NCBI GenBank assembly: GCA_938039345.1
Contig: CALHVB010000089.1
Coordinates: forward strand, 1-12,822
Direction: 5' to 3'
DNA length: 12,822 nucleotides
Source of the DNA: an uncultured Sediminicola sp.
GTDB taxonomy: Bacteria; Bacteroidota; Bacteroidia; Flavobacteriales; Flavobacteriaceae
Under the pieces are notes generated by a model. It searched no databases. It had not been told where the DNA came from and saw nothing but the letters and a program-made list of their open reading frames with translations. How positions within the stretch are numbered: the first letter of the stretch is position 1; each line of letters starts with the position of its first letter. Of this stretch, positions 1 through 7,473 are shown piece by piece. The translations under genes and the position numbers were made by a program.

Positions 1-921
1 CATAACCGAAATAGCAATTTCTTGTGGTGTTTCTGCGCCTATATCTAAGCCTGCTGGCCCATGAATAGTATCTAAAAATTCTTCTGAAATCTCTGGATTA
101 TATTCTAACAACTCATTTAAAAGTTTCTCTCTCCTTTTTACGGGACCTAACAAACCAATATATATTGGTTTTATTTCTTTTAACACTTGTAAATACTTTA
201 AATCTTTAACATAACTATGTGTCATAATAACAATAGCTGTTTGCTGATCTATAGTTTTTATAGGGATTGTATTTACCAATTCAGATGCTCCAGGGAAATT
301 AGCTAGTTTTTTTTCTTCTTGTAATTTAGCAACGATTACAACTTCCCAACCTGTTAAGGCTGCATATGATGTTAATTGCACCGCATCGTGCTCCGTTCCT
401 ATAATCATAAGTTTAAAACAAGGTTTCATTTCTTGTTCTAAAACTTCTAATTCATAATTAATAGTTGCTTTTTCTTTTACTGCTATAACTTCGTCTTTAA
501 AGGAGAAAATTGTTCCTAAGCCATCTGTTGCTGTGTTTTTAGCATAATAAGACAAAACAGTAAATAATTTTCGTTCCTCAATATCTCTTTTAAACACCTC
601 AACAAAGTGTTTTGAGGGATTAAAAGACTCTATTAAAATATACAATATACCTTCGCAACCTAAACGATAACGACCATCATAAGTCATCATTACAGCTGTT
701 TTAGTTTTAAAAACATTTAACGCCTGTCTTTTAATTTCTTTTTCTACACAGCCACCACTAACAGCTCCCACCATTGTACCATCTTCTAAAAGAAGCATTT
801 TTACACCTGGTTTTCTGTAAGAAGAGCCATCTAAAGCAACTACGGTTGCTAATACACTCGCAATTCCTTTTTTATGAGCATTTTCATACTCATATATTAT
901 TTTTTTTAACTCATGTGTCAT
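1..921 (-). CDS. XdhC/CoxI family molybdenum-cofactor maturation protein (C-terminus cut by window edge)
   Basis: This is the N-terminal 307 residues of an XdhC-family protein; the frame is open to base 1, so the gene runs out of the window. XdhC proteins bind molybdopterin cofactor and support its sulfuration and insertion into xanthine-dehydrogenase-type enzymes in the cytoplasm. The N-terminal XdhC domain shows SSYRKPG (33-39) and the hallmark VSGGCVEKE (54-62). A second, Rossmann-like domain starts near residue 170 (LMIIGTEHDA) and continues through YIGLLGPVKRRE (254-265) to GPAGLDIGAETPQEIA (288-303), the typical end-region signature. Family members are usually about 370 residues, so perhaps 60-75 are missing at the C-terminus. 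The ATG at 919-921 gives MTHELKK. The gene lies 37 bases downstream of the large molybdoenzyme subunit on the same strand, its expected client. The nucleotide-binding loop reads G-T-E-H-D-A rather than G-x-G; I do not treat this as inactivating. The family call is secure. Confidence 0.93.
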   Translation of the reverse strand, partial: MTHELKKIIYEYENAHKKGIASVLATVVALDGSSYRKPGVKMLLLEDGTMVGAVSGGCVEKEIKRQALNVFKTKTAVMMTYDGRYRLGCEGILYILIESFNPSKHFVEVFKRDIEERKLFTVLSYYAKNTATDGLGTIFSFKDEVIAVKEKATINYELEVLEQEMKPCFKLMIIGTEHDAVQLTSYAALTGWEVVIVAKLQEEKKLANFPGASELVNTIPIKTIDQQTAIVIMTHSYVKDLKYLQVLKEIKPIYIGLLGPVKRREKLLNELLEYNPEISEEFLDTIHGPAGLDIGAETPQEIAISVM

Positions 922-958
922 TGTTTATTGTATGTATATAATACAAAAGTGTAAAATC

Positions 959-3130
959 CTAACCTATTATAGTTTTATTCGGAACTTTTAATAAATCTGG
1001 ATTATTTATAAAAGGTTGTTTATATATTCTTTTTCCTGTCAAGGCTTTTAAAGCATTGGCTATTGCTCCTCCTACAGGCGGTAATGTTGGCTCTCCTAAT
1101 CCTGTTGGTGCTAATTCACTTTCAATAATATGAGCGTCTATTTCTGGTACTTCATTCATACGTATTAGTCTGTATGTATTAAAATTGCTATCACTAGGTA
1201 CACCGTCTTTAAAAGATAGGTTGCCATACATAGAATGTCCAACCCCATCTATTATTCCTCCTTCTATTTGATTTAATGCTCCTAAAGGATTTACTACAAT
1301 ACCACAATCTACTACACAGGTTACTTTCTTTACCACTGGCGCATTATTTTCTACTACGATATCTGCTACTTGTGCTACATGTGTATTATGACAATAATAG
1401 GCTACAAACCCTTGATATGTATCTTTCTGTTTTGTTCCCCAACCAGATTTATCTACAGCAGTTTTAATTACTTTTTCCATACGCTCTGGTGAATATTCTA
1501 TGCGATCATCTGTAGTACCTTTTACATTTTGCAATAAGTCTAATCGTAATTGTACAGGGTCTACTTCCATAAACTCTGCTAATTCATCAAAGAAACTTTG
1601 CTCAGAAAATGATAAAAAATTAGCATATGGAGCTCTCCAAGCACCTGTTGTAATTGCACTTTTATAATTTGCAGTATCTACCTGATAATTTTCTACGGCT
1701 CCTGCTGGGAAAAAATTAGGGATTAAGCCATACATATTATCATTAATACTTGCTTCTTTTAAATGATAGCCTGTTACTTTACCTTCCTTTACCGATGCCT
1801 TTATTCTGTATTTAATAGCGGGTCTGTAAATCCCAGCAGTCATATCATCCTCTCTAGAATACACCAATTTTACTGGTTTTTTTATCATATTAGAAATTTC
1901 TGCTGCTTCTACCACAAAAGTTCCAAATAAACGTCTTCCGAAACCTCCTCCCATACGTGTCATTTCTAAATGCACTTCTTCTTCATTTCGCTCTAATAAA
2001 TGTGCAACATGTTTGGCTGTCCCTTCTGGTGTTTGTATGGGGCCTACTAAATGTATTTTATCATCCGTTACATTGGCATAAAAATTCATTGGCTCCATAC
2101 AATTGTGAGGTAAAAAAGGAGACTCATAAGTACGTTCCAATACCTTATCTGCATTAGCAAAAGCTTTTTTTATATTTCCGTCTGAACGGCGGGTATCAAA
2201 TTTATTACCATCTAATATATCTGTTAATATTTTATCATGGTCTTCTGTGCTCTCTAAATCCTTATCAGATGCCCATTCAGCTTTTATTAATTTCTTTGCT
2301 TTAAAAACTGTCCAAGTATCTTTGCCTATAACTACAATATTATTTTTATACTTTAAAACGTCTTCTACTCCTGTTACAGCTTTGGCTTCTGCGGCATCAA
2401 AAGACACTAGTTTTTGTCCAAAAGCAGGCGGATGTATAATAGCGGCATATACCATACCTTCTGATTTATAATCCATTCCATATAAAGGCTTTCCTGTAAC
2501 TATCTTATCTAAATCTACATTATAGGTATCGGTTCCTATAATTTTAAAATCTGAAACTTTCTTAAGTGTAACATTTTCTGGCACTTCTAAAAGAGCTGCT
2601 TCCTTTGCAACATCCCCGTAGCCTAATGTATCTCCATTAGCATTTGTAATAACTCCTTCGTTAGTAGTACACTCAGAAGCATCTACCCCCCATTTGGCAG
2701 CAGCAGCATTAATTAGCATTTGACGTGCGGTTGCTCCCGTTTGTCGCAATGGCTCCCATCCAAGACGTATAGACTGACTCCCACCTGCCAATTGTCTTGT
2801 ATAGTTTTTTGTATCTAAAATGCCCTGTTCTACATATACATTTTTCCAGGCAACATCTAATTCTTCTGCAATTAACATTGGCATAGCAGTTTTTACACCT
2901 TGCCCTATTTCTGGATTAGGAGAAAAGATTGTTACTTCTCCTGTTTCTGCTATTTTTATAAAAGCGTTAAAATCTTTATAATCTAATTTAGATAAATCTT
3001 TCGGTGGTTTAATTGCATCTTTACAAGCAGTAAATAAATTAAATCCAATTAATAAGCCTCCGCTAGCTAATGATGATGTTCTTATAAAAGACCTTCTACT
3101 AAAAGTCATAGCTGTTTTTGTACTAGACAT
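959..3130 (-). CDS. Molybdopterin-binding large subunit of a xanthine dehydrogenase/isoquinoline 1-oxidoreductase (IorB)-type enzyme, Tat-exported
   Basis: This is the 723-residue catalytic subunit of a molybdenum hydroxylase, which oxidises an aldehyde or N-heterocycle using water; the substrate cannot be read from sequence. The N-terminus has a twin-arginine motif, SRRSFI (11-16), then a hydrophobic stretch and LFTAC with Cys36. It is therefore likely a Tat substrate and possibly a lipoprotein. Cofactor-domain signatures are EIGQGVKTAMPMLIAEEL (74-91), HNCMEP (342-347), GGGFGRR (394-400), GAWRAPYANF (496-505) and LGEPTLPP with Glu680, the expected catalytic glutamate. Length fits the IorB branch (about 720-760). 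It sits 66 bases downstream of the 2Fe-2S subunit gene and upstream of the xdhC-type gene, forming one operon. No FAD subunit is present in the window, which fits IorAB-type enzymes that pass electrons to a cytochrome or other acceptor. The ATG at 3128-3130 gives a complete Tat signal; Met8 is a weaker alternative start. Confidence 0.95.
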   Translation of the reverse strand: MSSTKTAMTFSRRSFIRTSSLASGGLLIGFNLFTACKDAIKPPKDLSKLDYKDFNAFIKIAETGEVTIFSPNPEIGQGVKTAMPMLIAEELDVAWKNVYVEQGILDTKNYTRQLAGGSQSIRLGWEPLRQTGATARQMLINAAAAKWGVDASECTTNEGVITNANGDTLGYGDVAKEAALLEVPENVTLKKVSDFKIIGTDTYNVDLDKIVTGKPLYGMDYKSEGMVYAAIIHPPAFGQKLVSFDAAEAKAVTGVEDVLKYKNNIVVIGKDTWTVFKAKKLIKAEWASDKDLESTEDHDKILTDILDGNKFDTRRSDGNIKKAFANADKVLERTYESPFLPHNCMEPMNFYANVTDDKIHLVGPIQTPEGTAKHVAHLLERNEEEVHLEMTRMGGGFGRRLFGTFVVEAAEISNMIKKPVKLVYSREDDMTAGIYRPAIKYRIKASVKEGKVTGYHLKEASINDNMYGLIPNFFPAGAVENYQVDTANYKSAITTGAWRAPYANFLSFSEQSFFDELAEFMEVDPVQLRLDLLQNVKGTTDDRIEYSPERMEKVIKTAVDKSGWGTKQKDTYQGFVAYYCHNTHVAQVADIVVENNAPVVKKVTCVVDCGIVVNPLGALNQIEGGIIDGVGHSMYGNLSFKDGVPSDSNFNTYRLIRMNEVPEIDAHIIESELAPTGLGEPTLPPVGGAIANALKALTGKRIYKQPFINNPDLLKVPNKTIIG

Positions 3131-3149
3131 GTTTTTTTGTTTTTAAGTT

Positions 3150-3172
3150 TTATTCAAAAAAATATTGAATAA
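3150..3172. repeat. Perfect inverted repeat between the two molybdoenzyme subunit genes
   Basis: TTATTCAA (3150-3157) and TTGAATAA (3165-3172) are perfect 8-base arms around a 7-base A-rich spacer. The repeat lies in the 66-base gap between the small- and large-subunit genes. In the minus-strand transcript it forms a hairpin with no following U-tract, so it is unlikely to be a strong terminator. An mRNA stability or processing element that tunes subunit ratio, or a protein-binding site, are inferences. High AT content makes a chance origin possible. Confidence 0.45.
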
Positions 3173-3196
3173 GAAAAAATTAAAATGCGACTTAAC

Positions 3197-3667
3197 TTAT
3201 GCTTTTTCTGCAATTTCTTCTGCTGCTACTTCTACCGCTTTGCATATTCTCTTGTAAGCTCCACACCTACATATATTACCATGCATAGCATCTTTAATTT
3301 CTTGTTTACTTGGAGATTGATTTTTTGCTAAAAAAGAAGATGCTGTCATTATTTGCCCAGCTTGGCAATACCCGCACTGTGGTACATCTACACTTTTCCA
3401 AGCTTTTTGTACCGGATGCTCTCCATCTTTAGATAAACCTTCTATTGTTGTAATAGATTTACCTTCTACTTGTGCCATTGTAATGGAACAACTACGTATT
3501 GCTGTACCTTCTAAATGAATTGTGCATGCTCCACATTGCGCTATACCACAACCAAATTTTGTACCTACTAAATCTAAATGATCTCTAAGCGCCCACAAAA
3601 CTGGCATATCTTTACTTACTTCTACTGTCTTAAGTTCTCCGTTAATGGTGAGTTGATATGTTGGCAT
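3197..3667 (-). CDS. (2Fe-2S)-binding small subunit of IorAB-type molybdenum hydroxylase
   Basis: This 156-residue protein is the electron-transfer subunit partnered with the adjacent molybdopterin subunit. The N-terminal plant-ferredoxin-type domain has Cys40, Cys45, Cys48 and Cys60 in the spacing GCGIAQCGAC...RSC. The C-terminal helical [2Fe-2S]-binding domain has Cys98, Cys101, Cys133 and Cys135 (QCGYCQAGQ and NICRCGAY). All eight ligands are present and the length is normal for the family. It is the first gene of the operon small subunit, large subunit, xdhC-type. It has no signal peptide while the large subunit has a Tat signal, so export of a folded heterodimer by hitch-hiking is likely (inference, known for related periplasmic molybdoenzymes). 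The start ATG at 3665-3667 is supported by MPTYQLTINGE, the normal family N-terminus. Inverted repeats just upstream may control it. Confidence 0.96.
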   Translation of the reverse strand: MPTYQLTINGELKTVEVSKDMPVLWALRDHLDLVGTKFGCGIAQCGACTIHLEGTAIRSCSITMAQVEGKSITTIEGLSKDGEHPVQKAWKSVDVPQCGYCQAGQIMTASSFLAKNQSPSKQEIKDAMHGNICRCGAYKRICKAVEVAAEEIAEKA

Positions 3668-3690
3668 AACTTTTATTATTATATTTTAGT

Positions 3691-3706
3691 GTGCAATAAT
3701 TTGCAC
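3691..3706. promoter_or_regulatory. Candidate operator palindrome upstream of the molybdoenzyme operon
   Basis: GTGCAA-TAAT-TTGCAC is a perfect inverted repeat with 6-base arms and a 4-base centre. It ends 24 bases before the small-subunit start codon, a position where a bound repressor would block transcription or early elongation. It is the most GC-containing motif in an otherwise AT-rich leader. No regulator is identified, so operator function is inference. Confidence 0.35.
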
Positions 3707-3733
3707 CTACAATTTATTAAAAATCTAAAAATA

Positions 3734-3753
3734 GTATTGTTTTTTAACAATAC
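3734..3753. repeat. Perfect inverted repeat with 8-base arms in the molybdoenzyme leader
   Basis: GTATTGTT-TTTT-AACAATAC has perfect 8-base arms around four T residues, 67 bases upstream of the small-subunit start. A third, weaker repeat, AAGTTA-TTCT-TAACTT, follows at 3757-3772. With the palindrome at 3691-3706 this gives three inverted repeats, all with 4-base centres, in 82 bases. They could be regulator sites or an RNA hairpin in the leader. AT-rich DNA yields such repeats by chance, so confidence in function is low. Confidence 0.35.
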
Positions 3754-3992
3754 CTTAAGTTATTCTTAACTTTTCACTTCTACATATTATCATTTTATAT
3801 TATAAAAATAAATTAAAATCTAATCAAAGAAGGCTTCATAATTCCAATATCCAAAATTTCTTAAAAATATACTTAGTATCTAAAATCAATATTAAAATAA
3901 ATTTTAAGTAAACTTTATGATTTCACATTGTAACAACAAGTAGTAAACTAACTCTATTATATTAGTTTATAGACTTTTATAATAATATAATT

Positions 3993-5099
3993 ATGTTACT
4001 TTCTTTTTTTATTACATGTTCAGGTGCCGATTCTAAAATTTTAAAGACTTGCTCTAAAGGAGAACAAAATAAATATGCTGGTATTGGCGCCACAGTATTT
4101 TTTACAGCAACAATGGCTTTTATAGCCAGTAGCTACGCCTTATTTACTGTTTTTGATAACATGTATACTTCCATATTTTTTGGTTTAATATGGGGCTTAC
4201 TAATTTTTAATTTAGATCGATTTATTGTTTCTACTATAAAAAAAAGGAATAGTTTTAAAAATGAATTATTACAGGCCTCTCCAAGAATTATATTAGCCAT
4301 AATAATAGCAATAGTAATTTCTAAACCACTAGAAATGAAAATTTTTGAAAAAGAAATTAATCAGGTATTATTAGAACAAAAAAACCAACTTACACTCGCT
4401 AATAAAAATCAAATAGCACTACAATATACTCCTAAAATAAATGAGTTAAATAGTAAGATTGATAACTTAAAAAAAGAAATAGTTGCAAAGGAATCTGAAA
4501 CAAATACACTTTATAACATATACATAAATGAAGCGGAAGGTACTGCTGGCACTAAACTTTTAGGAAAAGGACCTGTTTACAAAGAAAAACGACAAAAGCA
4601 CGATGCCGCCCTACTAGAATTGTTACAATTGAAACAAATAAATACTAATAAAATAACTGCACTTGAAACAGAAATTACGAATCTTGAAGCAGAAAAAAAT
4701 AAAACAATCAGTAATTCACAACCCATTATTGATGGTTTTGATGGATTAATGGCGCGTATCACGGCTTTAAATAAATTACCATGGCTGCCGTCTTTTTTTA
4801 TTTTTTTATTATTCCTCGCTATAGAAACAGCTCCTATTATAGCAAAACTTTTAGCTCCAAAAGGTGAATACGATTTAAAATTAGAAGAAGAAGAGAGCAC
4901 ACTTAAAACATGGATAACACAGAAAGTAGCACAGCGAAAACAAATCTTAGCTACTGATACGCGTTTAAATGAAAAAATTTACGAAGAAATTGCTATGGAA
5001 GAAGAAGTATATGCTTATAAAAAGAAAAAAGCAGAAGCTTTACTAAAATTACAAGCAGATGCATTTCATAATTTACAAGTAAAAAATAGTACTTCTTAA
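3993..5099 (+). CDS. DUF4407 family integral membrane protein with long coiled coil
   Basis: This 368-residue protein matches the DUF4407 pattern: CSGAD (9-13), KYAGIGATVFFTATMAF (27-43), GLIWGLLIFNLDRFIVS (64-80) and PRIILAIIIAIVISKPLEMKIFEKEI (97-122). Predicted membrane segments are about 30-53, 60-78, 97-112 and 265-286. Residues 115-240 form a long charged, probably coiled-coil segment between the third and fourth membrane helices, and a second charged helical tail runs from 295 to 355. The family has no established function; a membrane-anchored scaffold or signalling role is only a guess. The ATG at 3993 puts the CSGAD motif at the usual distance from the N-terminus. It is transcribed away from the molybdoenzyme operon and is followed after 50 bases by a small DUF6958-like gene on the same strand, probably co-transcribed. 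Confidence 0.9.
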   Translation: MLLSFFITCSGADSKILKTCSKGEQNKYAGIGATVFFTATMAFIASSYALFTVFDNMYTSIFFGLIWGLLIFNLDRFIVSTIKKRNSFKNELLQASPRIILAIIIAIVISKPLEMKIFEKEINQVLLEQKNQLTLANKNQIALQYTPKINELNSKIDNLKKEIVAKESETNTLYNIYINEAEGTAGTKLLGKGPVYKEKRQKHDAALLELLQLKQINTNKITALETEITNLEAEKNKTISNSQPIIDGFDGLMARITALNKLPWLPSFFIFLLFLAIETAPIIAKLLAPKGEYDLKLEEEESTLKTWITQKVAQRKQILATDTRLNEKIYEEIAMEEEVYAYKKKKAEALLKLQADAFHNLQVKNSTS

Positions 5100-5149
5100 T
5101 ACATTATTTTTCATTTTTAAGTACTTTAGTAACACCTAACAACCACGTT

Positions 5150-5437
5150 ATGAGCACTGAAGAAAAGATTATAACATTACACCCCCAAGGTAAAAAAGGG
5201 GTTAATATTTTAAAAAGAAGATATGATGTTATAAAAGATTACATCATAAAAACTATTACTACTCATGGTGAAATTACTTATGCCAAACTAGACGATTTAG
5301 CTAGTGAAGAATTGAGCACTTCTTTTGATGGTAAAGTAGGTTGGTATATTGTTAGTGTAAAATTAGATTTAGAAGCTAGAGGTATTATTGAACGTATCCC
5401 AAAAACAAGCCCACATAAATTACGCATGAAAAAATAA
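5150..5437 (+). CDS. Small basic protein resembling DUF6958
   Basis: This 95-residue cytoplasmic protein has no signal or membrane segment. Its layout fits the DUF6958 family as I remember it: an N-terminal IITLHPQGKKGVNI strand, a helix beginning KRRYDVIKDYI, GEITYAKL, FDGKVGWYIVSVKLDLEARGIIER (59-82) and a basic SPHKLRMKK tail. The alternation of helices and the LDLEARGIIERI element suggest a winged-helix-like fold that could bind nucleic acid or protein; this is inference. It begins 50 bases after the DUF4407 gene with no terminator between, so the two are probably one transcript. The 54-base gap to the convergent SDR gene shows no obvious terminator hairpin. Confidence 0.72.
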   Translation: MSTEEKIITLHPQGKKGVNILKRRYDVIKDYIIKTITTHGEITYAKLDDLASEELSTSFDGKVGWYIVSVKLDLEARGIIERIPKTSPHKLRMKK

Positions 5438-5491
5438 AATGTTACTACTTCCCTAGCAGATAATTAAAATTGATTGTACACTATTTAACAG

Positions 5492-6211
5492 TTAAGGATT
5501 AGTAGACCATAAAGCAGCCCCTTTAAGCATTGCTCTTCTTGGAAGTTTTAAACCTGCTAGTATTAATTCTGCAAAATCTTCAGGTTGTAGCACATTTTCG
5601 TGTGAACCTTTATTTAGCATTCCCAATCCAATTGTCATATCAGATTCTATGGTGCTTGGCGTTAATGTATTAACCCTAATATTGTTTTTACGGACTTCTT
5701 TCATTAAGGATTCTGACATTCCTATAACTGCGAATTTAGATGCAGAATATGCAGATATATTTGCATTTCCGTTTAAACCAGCTGTAGAAGAAACATTAAT
5801 AATATCACCTTCATTTTTATCTAACAAATAAGGTAAAACCTCCTTAGTTACATAATACATTCCCATTACATTGGTTTGGATAATTTCGCTCCATTGGTTA
5901 ACCTCCATATCATTAAACGACCCTATAGCTGCAATACCAGCATTATTAACTAAAATATCAATACCCCCTAGAGTATTTATAATGTCTTTAATACTTGTTT
6001 TTACCTCTTCATAATTACCAACATCGAATACTGAATAGATAGCTTTAACTCCAAAGGCCTCTAATTCCAAGGCAGTTTTTTTTAAGACTTCTTCGTTTCT
6101 ACCGGTTATTGCAATGTCAACACCTTCTTTGGCAAGGGCTATAGCAGTAGCTTTTCCCAGTCCTCGGCCACCGCCAGTTATAATTGCTTTTTTGTTTTCT
6201 AAACTTTTCAT
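5492..6211 (-). CDS. Short-chain dehydrogenase/reductase (FabG-like, 3-ketoacyl reductase type)
   Basis: This 239-residue classical SDR is a soluble NAD(P)(H)-dependent oxidoreductase. The cofactor-binding loop TGGGRGLG lies at 12-19, NNAG at 89-92, Asn114 in QTNVMGMY, and the catalytic residues are Ser142 (INVSSTAG), Tyr155 and Lys159 (YSASK). All active-site residues are present and length is normal. Sequences of this type are commonly labelled 3-ketoacyl-ACP reductase, but the true substrate is unknown; no fatty-acid genes are nearby. The basic residue in TGGGRGLG and Arg38 in ITGRNEE favour NADPH (inference). It lies 77 bases downstream of the OprB-like porin gene on the same strand, and that gap contains a good promoter candidate, so it may be transcribed on its own as well as with the porin. 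The ATG at 6209-6211 gives a family-typical N-terminus, MKSLENKKAIITGG. Confidence 0.93.
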   Translation of the reverse strand: MKSLENKKAIITGGGRGLGKATAIALAKEGVDIAITGRNEEVLKKTALELEAFGVKAIYSVFDVGNYEEVKTSIKDIINTLGGIDILVNNAGIAAIGSFNDMEVNQWSEIIQTNVMGMYYVTKEVLPYLLDKNEGDIINVSSTAGLNGNANISAYSASKFAVIGMSESLMKEVRKNNIRVNTLTPSTIESDMTIGLGMLNKGSHENVLQPEDFAELILAGLKLPRRAMLKGAALWSTNP

Positions 6212-6240
6212 TTTTTATTTTTTTAAGTTATGCTTGCATT

Positions 6241-6270
6241 CAAATTCATTATCCATCAACATTCTGCAAA
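6241..6270 (-). promoter_or_regulatory. Candidate Bacteroidota-type promoter for the SDR gene
   Basis: Read on the minus strand, TTTG (6270-6267) is followed after 18 bases by TGAATTTG (6248-6241). This is one mismatch from the primary sigma factor consensus of this phylum (TTTG, about 19 bases, TAnnTTTG). Transcription would start roughly 20-25 bases before the ATG at 6211. It is the best promoter match I found in the window, but it was judged by eye only. Confidence 0.4.
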
Positions 6271-6288
6271 CTTGTAATATTGAGTTTT

Positions 6289-7452
6289 CTAAAAATTAGC
6301 GTCGATTAAAATACCTGGAATAACGGCGTTGTCAGTTGTGTTTAAACCACCAGGACGCAAATCGTACTGCAATGCAGGTTGCAGCGCAAAATAGTCTGTT
6401 ATCTGAAAGCGATAACCTAATTCTAATACTACTTCTGGTAACAATGTATCATTACCTTGTAATGCAGCCCATTCATTGCTAAAATCACCAATAGTAGCAA
6501 AGAATAAAACTCTATCCTTGACTCTAGATTTTACCAATCCTTTCCAGTTAAAGCCTAAGCTGCTTTGAAAAGGCAATTTAGCTACTCCACCATGGGGAGA
6601 ATAAGCCATTGTAAGAAAAGAGTTTAAGTTATCTATTAAATCAACATCAATATGTGCATATAAACGTAAAAAGTACTCAGATATATTATTATCAAAATTA
6701 TCAAGGTTACCAAAAACTTGGTTTGCTCCCAAATAAACTCGGGTCTTACGGTTTGCAATTTTTCCAAACCAATCATATTGAAAAAATACAGATAAATCGT
6801 CTGAAGACTTAAAAGAAAAGTCTAACCCATGTTTTGTGTCATCAAAAACGGTTTTACTCAATTGGTATACACCTAGTTGGAATTGATGTTTGGAATTGGG
6901 TTTATATTTAAATCGGGTTCCCCATGTTGGGAAAGGAAAAGTAGTGGTTAAGCCATCTAGTAATAGAGCTCTTATGACACCATTCACCGTATTATTGAGC
7001 GAAAAGAAATATAGTTTAGAAACAGAAAAGTCATCAACAGATGTGGTACGACCTACCTTTACGGAGAATTGATCTCCAAAGTGTTTTTCTATACTTAAAT
7101 CATACAAAAAGGTATTTTGACCCCCAACAACATTCAGTGGTTCAAAAACAGAACCCGCTTCATTCATAAGTCCTTTACCATGGCGGTTTACAATTGAAAT
7201 TTTACCATGAGTATCCCTCAAACCTAATATTTTTTCAAAATCAAGTTTAATACCTGTATAAAGCTGCCCAGCGTAGCTGTCTGCCTGTTCTATACCTCCT
7301 GAGACATTAGCCGCAGCTATGGAAACATAGGATATAAATGGATCTGTCCCGTCTTTTAACTTAGCCTTATCTTGAGTGCTTCTTGTTTCTTTTACTTGTG
7401 CAGATAGTGAAAAAGAAGCAATAATAAAGCTGAGTAAAACCAATTTCTTCAT
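6289..7452 (-). CDS. OprB-like carbohydrate-selective porin (outer membrane)
   Basis: This 387-residue protein has a Sec signal peptide (1-19, MKKLVLLSFIIASFSLSAQ) and ends in phenylalanine, as outer-membrane barrels do. The body is rich in alternating aromatic strands. Stretches matching the OprB pattern are FLYDLSIEKHFGDQFSVKVGR (115-135), DDFSVSKLYFF (140-150), PTWGTRFKYKP (175-185) and HGLDFSF (208-214). OprB proteins are 16-strand porins that admit sugars; here the solute is unknown. It is somewhat shorter than proteobacterial OprB (about 420-450). It follows the propeller-Dabb gene after a 122-base gap containing a strong inverted repeat and precedes the SDR gene by 77 bases, all on one strand. 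Uptake of a small sugar or related product for the SDR is an inference from order only. The ATG at 7450-7452 gives the signal peptide. Confidence 0.8.
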   Translation of the reverse strand: MKKLVLLSFIIASFSLSAQVKETRSTQDKAKLKDGTDPFISYVSIAAANVSGGIEQADSYAGQLYTGIKLDFEKILGLRDTHGKISIVNRHGKGLMNEAGSVFEPLNVVGGQNTFLYDLSIEKHFGDQFSVKVGRTTSVDDFSVSKLYFFSLNNTVNGVIRALLLDGLTTTFPFPTWGTRFKYKPNSKHQFQLGVYQLSKTVFDDTKHGLDFSFKSSDDLSVFFQYDWFGKIANRKTRVYLGANQVFGNLDNFDNNISEYFLRLYAHIDVDLIDNLNSFLTMAYSPHGGVAKLPFQSSLGFNWKGLVKSRVKDRVLFFATIGDFSNEWAALQGNDTLLPEVVLELGYRFQITDYFALQPALQYDLRPGGLNTTDNAVIPGILIDANF

Positions 7453-7473
7453 TTTACTTCTAGATTGAGTTTA

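Larger units (their letters stand above)
3668..3992. other. Divergent 325-base intergenic region
   Basis: This very AT-rich spacer separates the minus-strand molybdoenzyme operon from the plus-strand DUF4407 gene, so it must hold promoters for both. I found no convincing Bacteroidota-type promoter (TTTG, about 19 bases, TAnnTTTG) in either direction and no coding potential. The only clear structure is three inverted repeats within 3691-3772, close to the molybdoenzyme side. The half nearest the DUF4407 gene (about 3780-3992) shows nothing I can name. Confidence 0.7.

Noticed and set aside
170..180. Loss of the G-x-G loop in the XdhC Rossmann-like domain (GTEHDA)
   Set aside because: As I recall, this position varies in Bacteroidota XdhC proteins, and all other signatures are intact, so I do not call it defective. 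The coordinates given are residue numbers of the protein encoded at 1-921, not bases.
1276..2471. Several plus-strand open frames of 60-75 codons inside the large molybdoenzyme subunit gene
   Set aside because: They are antisense to a gene with full family motifs and have no domain, signal or spacing of their own.
4577..4900. Minus-strand open frame of 107 codons inside the DUF4407 gene
   Set aside because: It is antisense to the conserved coiled-coil and fourth membrane segment of the real gene, and its serine-rich composition is typical of a shadow frame.
5582..5590. AGGTTGTAG inside the SDR gene, matching the arm of the repeat upstream of the porin gene
   Set aside because: It lies in coding sequence (around Leu-Gln-Pro), is only nine bases long and has no partner arm, so it is probably chance.
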